A program made the translations under genes and the position numbers. Below are positions 8,656 through 17,336 of a stretch of 60,772 bases of DNA, one piece after another. Numbering within the stretch: position 1 is the first letter of the stretch; each line of letters begins with the position of its first letter. The stretch is from positions 1 through 60,772 of the forward strand of contig DATESN010000045.1 in the NCBI GenBank assembly GCA_035270785.1, in the 5' to 3' direction. Below the pieces are notes generated by a model. It searched no databases. It saw only the letters and a program-made list of their open reading frames with translations, and was not told the origin of the DNA. The stretch is from DATESN01 sp035270785. Its GTDB lineage: Bacteria > Bacillota > Clostridia > Lachnospirales > Lachnospiraceae.

Positions 8656-9945
8656 ATGTTTGCAGATAGAGCAAAAATTTATATAAGAAGTGGAAAAGGT
8701 GGCGATGGAAATATTTCTTTTCGCCGGGAAAAATATGTTCCCAATGGTGGCCCAGATGGTGGGGATGGCGGAAAAGGTGGTTCCGTTATCTTTGAAGTCG
8801 AAGATGGTCTTAATACCTTAACAGACTTTAGACAGAAAAGAAAATATCTAGGAGAACATGGTGGCGATGGTGGCAAAAAGAATTGTCGTGGCAAAGACGG
8901 TGCTGATATTATTATCAAGGTTCCACCTGGAACTGTTATCAAGGAAGCGGAAAGTGGAAAAGTAATCGCTGATATGTCTGGTGATCATAGACGTCAATTA
9001 CTACTTACGGGAGGCAAAGGTGGAAACGGTAATCAAAATTATGCTACATCCACAATGCAAGCTCCTAAATATGCTCAACCAGGACAACCTGCAAAAGAAC
9101 TGGAACTTCAATTGGAATTAAAAGTAATTGCGGATGTAGGACTTGTAGGATTTCCAAACGTAGGAAAGTCAACCTTATTATCAAGGACAACCAATGCAAA
9201 ACCTAAAATAGCAAATTATCATTTCACCACCTTAAATCCTCATTTAGGTGTTGTTGATTTAGGTGAGGGAAACGGATTTGTAATTGCAGATATCCCTGGA
9301 CTTATTGAAGGCGCGTCTCAAGGAGTTGGTCTTGGACATGAATTTTTACGGCATATAGAACGTACAAAGATATTCATCCATATGATTGACGCGGCGTCTA
9401 CAGAAGGCAGAGATCCAATAGAAGATGTCTATGCTATCAATAAGGAGTTAGAAGCATATAATCCTGAAATTGCAAAAAGACCCCAAGTTATTGCAGCCAA
9501 TAAAATCGATTGTATTTATGACGAAAACGAAGATCCCATTGCTAAAATTCGGGCAGAGTTTGAACCAAAAGGAATTAAAGTATTTGCCATATCAGCCGTT
9601 AGTGGAGAGGGCCTAAAAGAGCTACTTTACTATGTATATAATTTGTTGCAAACACTTGATCAGACGCCAATTGTTTTTGAGCAAGAATATTTTCCTAATT
9701 TTGATACAAAAATCTCTAACGATGCATATACCGTTATTTATGATGAAGATGAAAAAGAATTTGTCGTGGAAGGTCCCCGTATTGAAAAAATGCTTGGATA
9801 TACAAGCCTAGATTCTGAAAAAGGATTTTCTTTCTTCCAAAAGTTCTTAAAAGATAATGGAATATTGGCAGAATTAGAAAAACTAGAGATTAAAGAAGGT
9901 GATACCGTAAGAATGTACGGATTATCTTTTGAATATTACAAGTAA
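8656..9945 (+). CDS. obgE: GTPase Obg
   Basis: This ribosome-associated GTPase acts in 50S assembly and stress response. I start it at 8656 (MFADRAKIYIRSGKGGDG), the family N-terminus, with an AGGTG ribosome site just upstream; the frame is open 84 bases further but that extension is not Obg-like. The glycine-rich Obg fold (about 1-158) is followed by the G domain with P-loop GFPNVGKST at about 165-173, DIPGLIEGA, and NKID. A C-terminal OCT domain runs from about residue 345 to the end. Total 429 aa, normal length. Confidence 0.96.
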   Translation: MFADRAKIYIRSGKGGDGNISFRREKYVPNGGPDGGDGGKGGSVIFEVEDGLNTLTDFRQKRKYLGEHGGDGGKKNCRGKDGADIIIKVPPGTVIKEAESGKVIADMSGDHRRQLLLTGGKGGNGNQNYATSTMQAPKYAQPGQPAKELELQLELKVIADVGLVGFPNVGKSTLLSRTTNAKPKIANYHFTTLNPHLGVVDLGEGNGFVIADIPGLIEGASQGVGLGHEFLRHIERTKIFIHMIDAASTEGRDPIEDVYAINKELEAYNPEIAKRPQVIAANKIDCIYDENEDPIAKIRAEFEPKGIKVFAISAVSGEGLKELLYYVYNLLQTLDQTPIVFEQEYFPNFDTKISNDAYTVIYDEDEKEFVVEGPRIEKMLGYTSLDSEKGFSFFQKFLKDNGILAELEKLEIKEGDTVRMYGLSFEYYK

Positions 9946-9952
9946 ATTTTAA

Positions 9953-9983
9953 TATGGTTCCTTCGTTTCGAACCATGGTTTTT
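9953..9983 (+). terminator. Weak hairpin between obgE and yhbY
   Basis: ATGGTTC (9954-9960) pairs with GAACCAT (9970-9976), followed by GG and five Ts. It could attenuate read-through from obgE into the next gene, but the stem is short and the T tract is displaced. Confidence 0.4.
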
Positions 9984-10018
9984 AGAAGAAAGAGCAGGGA
10001 AACCTGTATGGAGACACT

Positions 10019-10309
10019 ATGACAAGTAAACAACGTGCATATTTAAAAAGTTTAGCAAGTACTCTTGATCCTATTTTCAATATTGGTAAATCAAGTTTGA
10101 CTCCTGAAATTACCATTGCAATTGATGAAGCATTTAATACGAGAGAGCTTCTTAAGGTTTCTGTGTTAAAAAATTGCTTGGATGACCCAAAGGAAATTGC
10201 AGGCATGCTAGCAGAAAGATCCCATTCACAAGTGGTACAAGTGATTGGCAAAAAAATTGTGTTATATCGTGAAAATAAAGACAACAAGAAAATAATCTTA
10301 CCAAAATAA
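10019..10309 (+). CDS. yhbY: YhbY-family RNA-binding protein (CRM domain)
   Basis: This 96-aa single-CRM-domain protein associates with pre-50S ribosomal particles in known members. The sequence begins LTSKQR-like TSKQRAYLKSLA and contains the family GKSSLTPEI and VIGKKIVLYRE segments. The usual GxxG loop region is seen as IGKSSLTP. It sits between obgE and nadD as in many Firmicutes and is 13 bases from nadD. Confidence 0.92.
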   Translation: MTSKQRAYLKSLASTLDPIFNIGKSSLTPEITIAIDEAFNTRELLKVSVLKNCLDDPKEIAGMLAERSHSQVVQVIGKKIVLYRENKDNKKIILPK

Positions 10310-10322
10310 AGGATAAAACAAA

Positions 10323-10952
10323 ATGCAAATAGGTAAAAAAGTTGGCATTATGGGTGGTACTTTTAATCCTATTCATATGGGACATTTAATATTGGCTGAA
10401 AATGCCAGAGAAGCTTTTCAATTAGATGAAGTATTATTTATTCCAAGTGGTGTTCCCTATATGAAAAAGGATGTTTTAGATAGTAAGTTTCGTATTTCCA
10501 TGGTGGAATTAGCAATTGAAGATAATCATTTCTTTTCCTTATCTAAAATAGAAGTAGAAAAAGTTGGTTATTCTTATTCCTACGAGACAATAGCTACCTT
10601 AAAAGAAAATAATCCGAATCATATTTATTATTTTATAGTTGGAGCCGATGCACTTTTTTCAATGGAAAAGTGGAAGTGTCCCGAAAAGATATTTAAAGAA
10701 TGTATTATTTTAGTGGCTACCAGGGATAATTACGACGATGTTTCATTGAAGAAACAAAGGGATTATCTGAATGCTAAATTTAAAGGGAATATTTTCTTGA
10801 TTCCAACAAGAAACATCGAATTATCATCAACTGATATTAGAAATAGAGTAATCCATAATCAATCGATTCGATATATGGTACCTGAAAATGTTTTTAATTT
10901 TATTAAAAATAACAAACTTTATGTAAATGAAAGTATGAAGGAAGACAAGTAA
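10323..10952 (+). CDS. nadD: Nicotinate-nucleotide adenylyltransferase
   Basis: NadD adenylates nicotinate mononucleotide in NAD synthesis. The nucleotidyltransferase signature GGTFNPIHMGH (residues 11-21, H18 and H21) and the C-terminal SSTDIRNR motif are both intact. At 209 aa the length is normal. The stop is followed one base later by yqeK, so the two are coupled. Confidence 0.96.
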   Translation: MQIGKKVGIMGGTFNPIHMGHLILAENAREAFQLDEVLFIPSGVPYMKKDVLDSKFRISMVELAIEDNHFFSLSKIEVEKVGYSYSYETIATLKENNPNHIYYFIVGADALFSMEKWKCPEKIFKECIILVATRDNYDDVSLKKQRDYLNAKFKGNIFLIPTRNIELSSTDIRNRVIHNQSIRYMVPENVFNFIKNNKLYVNESMKEDK

Positions 10953-10953
10953 A

Positions 10954-11553
10954 ATGGATCAGCCTAATTTTCGTAAAATTCATAAAAGACTTAGAAACAA
11001 TTTGGATTATCCAAGATATGAACATACCCTTGGAGTAGCATATACAGCCTCTGCGCTAGCGATGCGATATGGAGCCGATGTTCAAAACGCTATTTTAGCA
11101 GGATTATTACATGACTATGCAAAATGTATTAGCAATCAAAAAAAGATGGATATCTGTGAAAAATATAAAATTACAGTAAGTGAAATTGAGTTTAAAAATC
11201 CCTATTTATTACATGCGAAAATAGGAAGCTTCCTAGCAATGAAAAAATTTGGAGTGAGAGATAAGGATGTCATCAATGCTATCTTAAATCATACAACAGG
11301 ACGCCCTAATATGAGCTTGTTAGAGAAGATATTATATGTTGCTGATTATATAGAGCCCCATCGCAAAAAGGTTCCTGATTTAGCCGAAATAAGGCAGTTA
11401 GCCTTTGAAGATATTGATCATGCACTGCTTTATATCTTAAAAAACACATTGGTCCATTTAAACTCTATAGAATTAGAACCCGATCCCATCACTGAAATAA
11501 CATATGAGTATTACAATGACAAATTTAGTGAATATGATTTAAAGATAATATAA
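10954..11553 (+). CDS. yqeK: HD-domain dinucleoside tetraphosphatase YqeK
   Basis: This HD-superfamily hydrolase, in known members, cleaves Ap4A symmetrically to ADP. Metal ligands visible are H24 (YEHTLGVA), H53-D54 (GLLHDYAK), the LLHAKIG histidine, and YVADYIEP. At 199 aa it is normal. It lies between nadD and rsfS, its standard position; NAD metabolism and ribosome silencing genes are often linked this way. Confidence 0.93.
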   Translation: MDQPNFRKIHKRLRNNLDYPRYEHTLGVAYTASALAMRYGADVQNAILAGLLHDYAKCISNQKKMDICEKYKITVSEIEFKNPYLLHAKIGSFLAMKKFGVRDKDVINAILNHTTGRPNMSLLEKILYVADYIEPHRKKVPDLAEIRQLAFEDIDHALLYILKNTLVHLNSIELEPDPITEITYEYYNDKFSEYDLKII

Positions 11554-11602
11554 CGAAGTTAGCAACTATAGTAACAGGACAAAGAAGATAAGGAAAAATA
11601 AA

Positions 11603-11965
11603 ATGGCAGAAAAAAATGTAGCAAATGAAATGGCGAAATTAGTAATTGAAGCGTTAGAAGATAAGAAAGCAGAAAATATTAGAATCATTGATATCAATAA
11701 AGTGTCAACACTTGCGGATTATTTTATCATTGCTAGTGGAACAAATCGTAGTCAAATTCAAGCTTTAGCCGAAAGTGTAGAAGAAAAATTAGGAAGAGCT
11801 GGATATGAAAAAAAACAAATAGAAGGATACGATACAGCCAATTGGATCCTTATTGATTACCGTGATGTAATCGTGCATATTTTTGATAAAGAAAACAGAT
11901 TATTATATGATTTGGAAAGAATCTGGAGAGATGGAAAAGCAATTGAGATTGAAGAATTAAACTAA
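11603..11965 (+). CDS. rsfS: Ribosomal silencing factor RsfS
   Basis: The 120-aa protein binds L14 and blocks subunit joining during starvation. Family blocks are ADYFIIASGTNRSQIQA, DWILIDY-like NWILIDYRDVIVHIF and YDLERIW. An AAGGAAAA ribosome site is upstream. Last gene of the obgE-to-rsfS unit, followed by a bidirectional terminator shared with lexA. Confidence 0.95.
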   Translation: MAEKNVANEMAKLVIEALEDKKAENIRIIDINKVSTLADYFIIASGTNRSQIQALAESVEEKLGRAGYEKKQIEGYDTANWILIDYRDVIVHIFDKENRLLYDLERIWRDGKAIEIEELN

Positions 11966-11997
11966 CGTTCTTGGATTCTTTGTTACTTCATTATAAA

Positions 11998-12034
11998 AAA
12001 GGAGCAATACTATTATGAAGTATTGCTCTTTTTG
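11998..12034. terminator. Bidirectional terminator between rsfS and lexA
   Basis: GAGCAATACT (12002-12011) and AGTATTGCTC (12019-12028) make a 10-bp perfect stem, flanked by an A run on the left and a T run on the right. It can stop transcription from rsfS (+) and from lexA (-). Confidence 0.88.
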
Positions 12035-12052
12035 TTATAATGAATTTTTTTC

Positions 12053-12670
12053 CTAATGATATAAACGAAAAACACCAAATACTTTTCCCAACACTTCACA
12101 TTCATTCACAATAATAGGATCCATGGTATCATTTTCTGGTTGTAAACGAAAATGTCCATTTTCTTTGTAAAATGTTTTAACAGTTGCTGAATCATCAACT
12201 AATGCAACAACAGTATCCCCATTGCGAGCAGTATTACATCTTTCAACAAATATTTGATCACCATCAAAGATACCAGCATTGATCATACTTTCTCCTTTGA
12301 CTTTCAAAATAAAGGTTTCTGCATTAGGAACCATTTCAGCCGGAATAGGAAAGTACCCTTCAATATTCTCAGCAGCTAAAATTGGCTGACCCGCAGCAAC
12401 CGTACCTATAATAGGAATACTTGTCATTTCATGTCTAACCATTTGAAAACTTTCGTCAATGATTTCAATTGCACGAGGTTTTGTAGGATCTCTTCTGATA
12501 TACCCATTCTTCTCTAAGGTCTCTAAATGTGAATGCACGGAAGAAGTAGACTTTAACCGAACCGCTTCACATATTTCCCTTACTGCAGGTGGATAACCTC
12601 TATGTAAAATTTCCTCTTTAATATATTCTAATATTTCACTTTGTTTCCCTGTAATCTTGCCATAACCCAT
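12053..12670 (-). CDS. lexA: LexA, SOS repressor
   Basis: LexA represses DNA-damage genes and self-cleaves when RecA filaments form. I start at 12670 (MGYGKITGKQ), because GGGGGGT is well placed before that ATG; the frame allows five more residues (MGGIF) that would overlap the ribosome site. The 205-aa protein has an N-terminal winged helix (about 1-65), cleavage site A93-G94 (TVAAGQP), nucleophile S128 (KGESM) and general base K165 (ATVKTF). All catalytic residues are intact. Its own promoter carries imperfect operator halves. Confidence 0.96.
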   Translation of the reverse strand: MGYGKITGKQSEILEYIKEEILHRGYPPAVREICEAVRLKSTSSVHSHLETLEKNGYIRRDPTKPRAIEIIDESFQMVRHEMTSIPIIGTVAAGQPILAAENIEGYFPIPAEMVPNAETFILKVKGESMINAGIFDGDQIFVERCNTARNGDTVVALVDDSATVKTFYKENGHFRLQPENDTMDPIIVNECEVLGKVFGVFRLYH

Positions 12671-12695
12671 GAAAATACCCCCCATCTTTTTTTAT

Positions 12696-12724
12696 AGTAT
12701 AGCATATCAAAAATCCGAAAGCAA
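12696..12724 (-). promoter_or_regulatory. lexA promoter
   Basis: Read on the minus strand, TTGCTT (12719-12724) and TATACT (12696-12701) are 17 bases apart, with the lexA start about 30 bases downstream. Confidence 0.7.
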
Positions 12725-12747
12725 ACATATATTCCAAATACTTGTTC
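12721..12747 (-). promoter_or_regulatory. Imperfect LexA operators upstream of lexA
   Basis: Two adjoining sites resemble the Gram-positive LexA box CGAAC-N4-GTTCG. On the minus strand they are CGAACAAGTATTTG and GGAATATATGTTTG; each has one good half and one degenerate half. The second overlaps the -35 element, so autoregulation is plausible. Confidence 0.5.
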
Positions 12748-12785
12748 GATTTTTCTTCATAAAAGGTCAAATGAATAGGTAACTT

Positions 12786-13191
12786 CTAGTTTTGAGGAAT
12801 GCCTTCTCTCGAGCCAATTAATAGATCATGATATGTATCATCTGCATATTTAGCCAAATAATAGGATTTCTTTAAAAGACAGCCAGGTCGTTTTTTACAT
12901 CATTGCAAACATACGGAGGTTTTAAAAGTTTATCGCAGGTAATGACTATGTAGCCAGGGCAAACAGTTGTGCAATGAAAATTTGGCTCGCTACATTTCTA
13001 ATCTTTCTTGCAATTTCTGCAAAAGATTCTTTGTTCTCTAATCCTTTTTCAATGATTATACGTTGCGACATAGTTAAATGTTTATGGTTATTTCTCTCAG
13101 TCATGTCAGCCTTCCTTTCCGCACAGAAGGGTTCCAATGCAGATTGTTTAATGCTTTTAGAAATAATAGGATTTTTGTCTATAAAAGGCAA
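12786..13191 (-). pseudogene. Decayed IS30-family transposase
   Basis: Three pieces read in order on the minus strand. First is an IS30-type N-terminal helix-turn-helix (MTERNNHKHLTMSQRIIIEK, from about 13104). After a gap comes CDKLLKPPYVCND. Then, in another frame, come LLKKSYYLAKYADDTYHDLL and IGSREGIPQN, ending in a stop. The order matches the cysteine-rich middle of clostridial IS30 transposases (PPYVC then a YYIA-like helix then SR-G). The middle of the HTH-to-cysteine region and the whole DDE core are missing, so it is a dead remnant. Family assignment is from memory of the motif order. Confidence 0.6.
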
Positions 13192-13291
13192 AGGTTGGGT
13201 TACATTTCAGCATTTTATTTTAATTATTACATTAAGAGGACTATTTATTACATTATAAAAAAATAAGAAACTCTATGTGATAAGATAAACA

Positions 13292-13325
13292 AAGCAATTA
13301 AAATTATATTTTACGATAATTGCTT
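13292..13325. repeat. 9-bp inverted repeat
   Basis: AAGCAATTA (13292-13300) is mirrored by TAATTGCTT (13317-13325). It lies between the IS30 relic and the next unit and has no T tract in either direction. Its role is unknown; it may be an insertion-end or an old terminator. Confidence 0.45.
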
Positions 13326-13331
13326 AATGTT

Positions 13332-13479
13332 GTAATAAATGGTTCTGGTAAAGTCACTATTAATTTGTTTCGCTGTTATTCAGCAGATTGGAGAAAATAT
13401 ATTCAGGAGCATCTATGACAGAAAAATCAGGTATGGCTATCATATATGGCTGAAAATATCACAAATTGTGAGGCAAAAG
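13332..13479 (+). pseudogene. Possible relic of an ABC transporter ATPase domain
   Basis: One frame reads VINGSGKVTINLF, which resembles a Walker A loop (NGSGKST) with a substitution. After frame changes the next segments read GENIFRSIYDRKIRYGY, then MAENIT, similar in order to the region between Walker A and the Q loop of ABC exporters (SGEI, GIDIRKY, AENI). No intact gene is present. This is a weak, motif-order argument; the stretch may simply be unrelated non-coding DNA upstream of the lipoprotein gene. Confidence 0.28.
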
Positions 13480-15648
13480 ATGATACTTAAAAAAACTAAA
13501 TTATTGTTAGTAACCTGTGTCATATTCTGTTCTTGTACTGCTTGTGGATCAAGATCCATGGGCAGTCAGACTGTTTATGAAAATGAAAGTTCTATTATTT
13601 CAGAAGATTACTATGTTTCTGGAATTTCCATAGAAAATAATGAAATTTATTATGCAGTTACAGAGTGGAATAACGAACGGGAAAATAGTGTGACAATATA
13701 TCATAAAAATATATATGAAGAAAATTCTCAATCATTACCAATAACGTTAGGTAAAGGCGAAAATGTATATTCCATGTGTGGGGTAAATAATGATTTGTGG
13801 ATTTTAATTGTCACAGAAGAACTAGATCGTGATGTGACTTTATTCTATACATTACGAAAATACGATATGAATGGCAAAAAGAAGGAAGAATCTACAGATA
13901 TTAACTATTTAATGGAATCCAATCATGATCAGGCAATTCTAAAATTTCAAGCAGATTCACAAGGTAGCTTATGTTTGATTGGAGATTCTGGAACCATCTA
14001 TTGTATGAATCAGGATGGAACGTGGGATGAGAATATTACCTATACGGGGGATATTTCAGTTACAGGACTTTACTCCACGGATGAAATATTAGTGTCATTT
14101 CAAAACATAGATAAGAGTGGTATTAAAAAAATTGATCTTTCAGAGAAGAAATTGAGTAGTATTAGCGACCGTATGATTTATTATGCAACCGAACAATATG
14201 GACTCAGCCGATACGAAAAAAATGGAACTCGACAAGATAATATCCTTACATGGTTGGACAATGGAATTTTCACTTCGCAAATTCAAGCGTTGGAAATTCT
14301 GTCAGATGGAACAATTGTTGTGGTTACTTGTGATTATAAAAATCAAGCATATGTCTTGAAACAGAATATTATAAAACAAGTAGAGCAAAGCAAGGAAACA
14401 TCAAAAACCATTATTACGTATGGAGTAGCTGGCGATTTAAGTGAATCTGCAAAAGTTTCTATTGTAAATTTTAATACACAAAACAAGGAATATACAATTA
14501 AAGTGGTGGATTATCTAGAAGTTGGTCAGGCATCAGAAGATGTAACATGGAAATTAAATTCCGCCATTTCATCAGGAGAGGGTCCTGATTTAATAAATGT
14601 CACAGATTTTGATTATCAGACCTATGCCACAAAAGGAGTTTTTGAAGATTTATATCTATATATTAATAGTGATCAAAATTTTCATATGGAAGATTATTTC
14701 ACCAATATATTAACCTGTTACTCTTATGGGGATCAATTGTTTGCTGTCCCACGGGAGTTTTCTATCGAAACACTGGTAGGCAGTAAAGAAGATTTTCCTG
14801 AAACAGGGTGGACGTTAAATGAAATGTATGATTATGTGGATAAACATCCTGAAATTGATACGATCTTTGAAGCAGGACCTCAATCCATGTTAAGTTATCT
14901 GATGGTTTGTTATATGGATCATTTTTATAATATAGAAACCGGAAGTTGCAACTTTAATTCCCAAGAATTTGTAGATTTATTGAAGTTTTGTAAAACATAT
15001 GCTTTTAAAGGAGGAGGACCACCAGATAATGTAAAGAATGGAACACAACTTCTAATGACAGTATTTAATTTGGATTATACAAGCTACCAAATGTACCAAC
15101 AAATTTTTGACGGAGATATTACTTTTGTGGGATATCCAGATGAAGATGGAAATGGTGCTTGGGTGACGACTCCAAACACGGCATTAGCCATCGCAACATA
15201 TTCGAAACAAAAAGCGGGAGCTTGGGAATTTATTAAATTTTCGTTATCCGAAGAGGAACAACAGCTGAATAAATCGGATCACTTTTATCCAGTCCATGTA
15301 GATAGTTACTATGCATCAGTGAATCAGCAGATTAATATGGAGATGAATACAGAACAGGATGAGAATGGAAATTTGAAACAGGTTCCTTCCACTTATAATT
15401 TTGCATATATGACGTCTTCTAATGGAGATACGACGTCTTATACCTATGAAATTTATCCACCATCACAAGAAATGATAGATCACATTACAGAAGTAATAGA
15501 AAATTCAAAGACAATAATAGACCTGGATATAAATGTATGGAATATAATTATTGAAGAAGATAATTACTTGAAAGGTGATGGAGATCCTTGGGAGATGGCA
15601 AAAAAAATACAAAACAGAGTTCAAGTGTATGTACAAGAATCTAGGTGA
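13480..15648 (+). CDS. Extracellular solute-binding lipoprotein with N-terminal repeat domain
   Basis: I start at 13480 (MILKKTKLLLVTC), where GAGG lies 7 bases upstream; an open 47-codon extension has no signal peptide. The 722-aa product has a lipoprotein signal ending around FCSCTAC-G. The next ~300 residues are rich in short beta-strand, Asp/Gly/Trp repeats, looking like a propeller sensor. The C-terminal ~350 residues are an ABC-type sugar-binding domain (SBP family: FNTQNKEYTIKVVDY, GEGPDLINV, GWTLNEMYDYV, GAWEFIKF). No permease or ATPase gene is adjacent, so it is an orphan. It lies inside the segment separating lexA from the yneA-like gene. Confidence 0.85.
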   Translation: MILKKTKLLLVTCVIFCSCTACGSRSMGSQTVYENESSIISEDYYVSGISIENNEIYYAVTEWNNERENSVTIYHKNIYEENSQSLPITLGKGENVYSMCGVNNDLWILIVTEELDRDVTLFYTLRKYDMNGKKKEESTDINYLMESNHDQAILKFQADSQGSLCLIGDSGTIYCMNQDGTWDENITYTGDISVTGLYSTDEILVSFQNIDKSGIKKIDLSEKKLSSISDRMIYYATEQYGLSRYEKNGTRQDNILTWLDNGIFTSQIQALEILSDGTIVVVTCDYKNQAYVLKQNIIKQVEQSKETSKTIITYGVAGDLSESAKVSIVNFNTQNKEYTIKVVDYLEVGQASEDVTWKLNSAISSGEGPDLINVTDFDYQTYATKGVFEDLYLYINSDQNFHMEDYFTNILTCYSYGDQLFAVPREFSIETLVGSKEDFPETGWTLNEMYDYVDKHPEIDTIFEAGPQSMLSYLMVCYMDHFYNIETGSCNFNSQEFVDLLKFCKTYAFKGGGPPDNVKNGTQLLMTVFNLDYTSYQMYQQIFDGDITFVGYPDEDGNGAWVTTPNTALAIATYSKQKAGAWEFIKFSLSEEEQQLNKSDHFYPVHVDSYYASVNQQINMEMNTEQDENGNLKQVPSTYNFAYMTSSNGDTTSYTYEIYPPSQEMIDHITEVIENSKTIIDLDINVWNIIIEEDNYLKGDGDPWEMAKKIQNRVQVYVQESR

Positions 15649-15831
15649 CGACAATTTAGTGATTAATTTGAAAAAATCGCATTTACCAAGAGGATAACAC
15701 TCATTTAGTAATTTATTAATAGTTGTTTCTAATCCGATTTTACCAGATTCATCTTTGGAAGTTTGGTGAAAAGTCTTACTTGTAATAACTCTAAAAATCT
15801 GGTTTATACTGCAAGGGATACCGAAAGTCAA
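15649..15831 (-). other. Unidentified reading-frame fragment next to the intron
   Basis: On the minus strand a frame from 15831 reads MTFGIPCSINQIFRVITSKT and continues through KIGLETTINKLLNECYPLGK before running into the end of the convergent lipoprotein gene. The composition looks protein-like and it begins right beside the intron 3' junction, but it has no ribosome site and I do not recognise it. It may be the tail of a gene broken by insertion. Confidence 0.25.
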
Positions 15832-15880
15832 TGAGAACCTTTTTATAGAGTAGGAGGTAATTAATTAATTTAATTACCGA

Positions 15881-15923
15881 CCTCTCACACCACCGTACGT
15901 ACGGTTCCGTATACGGCGGTTCT
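15881..15923 (-). ncRNA. Group II intron domain V
   Basis: On the minus strand GAGAACCGCCGTATACGG and CCGTACGTACGGTGG can fold into the short catalytic hairpin, directly 3' of the reverse transcriptase stop and followed by GTGTGAGAGG. This is the ribozyme core; domain VI (arms GGTAATTAA and TTAATTACC) follows at once. Confidence 0.75.
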
Positions 15924-17336
15924 CTAGTTTTCACACATTTTCAGATAATAGTCAGCTATGGATATAAATCCAAGGCTGACTATTACTTTATTTGTAAGCA
16001 CACTATTAAGCATTATTGCTGAACGCCAAATTCCTTTGCGACAATTTGCCAATTCATGTACTTTCCATTCAGGCATACCAAATTTTCTAATCATTCGGTA
16101 TCTTGTTTTGACTTTCTTCCATTGTTTCCAGTAAATAGCCCTTATTTTACGACGTAACCATTCATCTGTACTCCTTAGCAGTTGTTTCATATCTGCCATA
16201 GCAAAGTAATTTACCCATCCTATTATAAATTGCTTCAATTTCATCGCTCTGTATTCATTGCCCCATCCGTTATTTCTCGATGTGAGCTCTTTCAACTTTG
16301 CTTTCATCTTCGATATTGATTTCTGGTGTACCCTAAATCTACATTCTCCTTTATATCTGTAGAAGCTGTAGCCTAGATACTTCACTTTGCTAATATGTGC
16401 CACCTTGGTTTTCTCTCGGTTTACTTTCAGAAAAAGCTTTCCCTCGATATATGGCATGATATTTTCTAAGGTTCTAATTGCGCTCTTTTTGCTTTTGCAA
16501 AAAATCATACAGTCATCAGCATAACGCACAAATCTGTGCCCTCTGCCTTCTAATTCCTTATCCAATTCATTGAGCATGATATTACTAAGTAGTGGACTTA
16601 GTGGTCCGCCTTGAGGCATCCCAACGTCTGTCTTTTCAAATATCCCATTACTGATTACTCCCGCATTAAGATATTTGTGAATTAGCGATATTACTTTGCC
16701 ATCCTTAATGGTGCGTGATAATACTTCAATGAGTTTGCTTTGACACACTGTGTCAAAGAATTTCTCTAAATCCATGTCTACCACATATACATAACCATCA
16801 TTTACATTCTGTTGGCACTGTTTCAGTGCATTGTGTGCTCCTCTTTTTGGTCGAAAACCATAACTGTTCTCCGAAAACTGTTCCTCATATATTGGAGTTA
16901 GTACCTGGGTAATTGCCTGCTGAAATACACGGTCAACTACTGTGGGTACCCCTAGTTTTCGAGTTTCGCCTTTTGTTTCTTTGGGTATTTCTACCCTTCT
17001 AACTGGATTAGGTTTGTATTTCCCATCTTTTAACTTCTGGACAAGTAGCTTGCCATTGCTTTTGAGAAACGTTAGAAGTTCATCCACGCTCATCCCATCA
17101 ACACCGCCTGCTCCTTTATTAGATTTTACTTTCTTGTATGCCTTATTCAGGTTGTCTGATTGTAAAATCTGTTCCATCAGTTCGTTAGTCTGAAAATCTG
17201 TAATGATGTGGTTGTTTTCAGTAATCCTTGAATGAGCGAACACTTCTGCATATTCTTTCCGTTCCGCGGATACCATTTGCAGATAGTCCTCAATATGAAG
17301 TTGTCTGTCCTTAATTTCATTCTTAGTTACATTCAT
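15924..17336 (-). CDS. ltrA: Group II intron reverse transcriptase/maturase
   Basis: The 470-aa intron-encoded protein drives splicing and retrohoming. Reverse-transcriptase blocks are complete: NKGAGGVDGMSVDE (RT0-1), ENSYGFRPKRGAH, DMDLEKFFD, GMPQGGPLSPLLSN and the catalytic YADD near residue 280. The maturase (X) domain follows (KLKQFIIGWVNYF to the ANCRKGIWR block). The protein ends there, with no HNH endonuclease, so target cleavage must come from elsewhere or use single-stranded or hairpin DNA. An AGGAG site lies before the ATG. It appears intact and could be active. Confidence 0.93.
   Translation of the reverse strand: MNVTKNEIKDRQLHIEDYLQMVSAERKEYAEVFAHSRITENNHIITDFQTNELMEQILQSDNLNKAYKKVKSNKGAGGVDGMSVDELLTFLKSNGKLLVQKLKDGKYKPNPVRRVEIPKETKGETRKLGVPTVVDRVFQQAITQVLTPIYEEQFSENSYGFRPKRGAHNALKQCQQNVNDGYVYVVDMDLEKFFDTVCQSKLIEVLSRTIKDGKVISLIHKYLNAGVISNGIFEKTDVGMPQGGPLSPLLSNIMLNELDKELEGRGHRFVRYADDCMIFCKSKKSAIRTLENIMPYIEGKLFLKVNREKTKVAHISKVKYLGYSFYRYKGECRFRVHQKSISKMKAKLKELTSRNNGWGNEYRAMKLKQFIIGWVNYFAMADMKQLLRSTDEWLRRKIRAIYWKQWKKVKTRYRMIRKFGMPEWKVHELANCRKGIWRSAIMLNSVLTNKVIVSLGFISIADYYLKMCEN

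Noticed and set aside
13339..13479. 47-codon N-terminal extension of the lipoprotein
   Set aside because: It lacks a signal peptide and a ribosome site; the start at 13480 gives a proper lipoprotein signal after GAGG.
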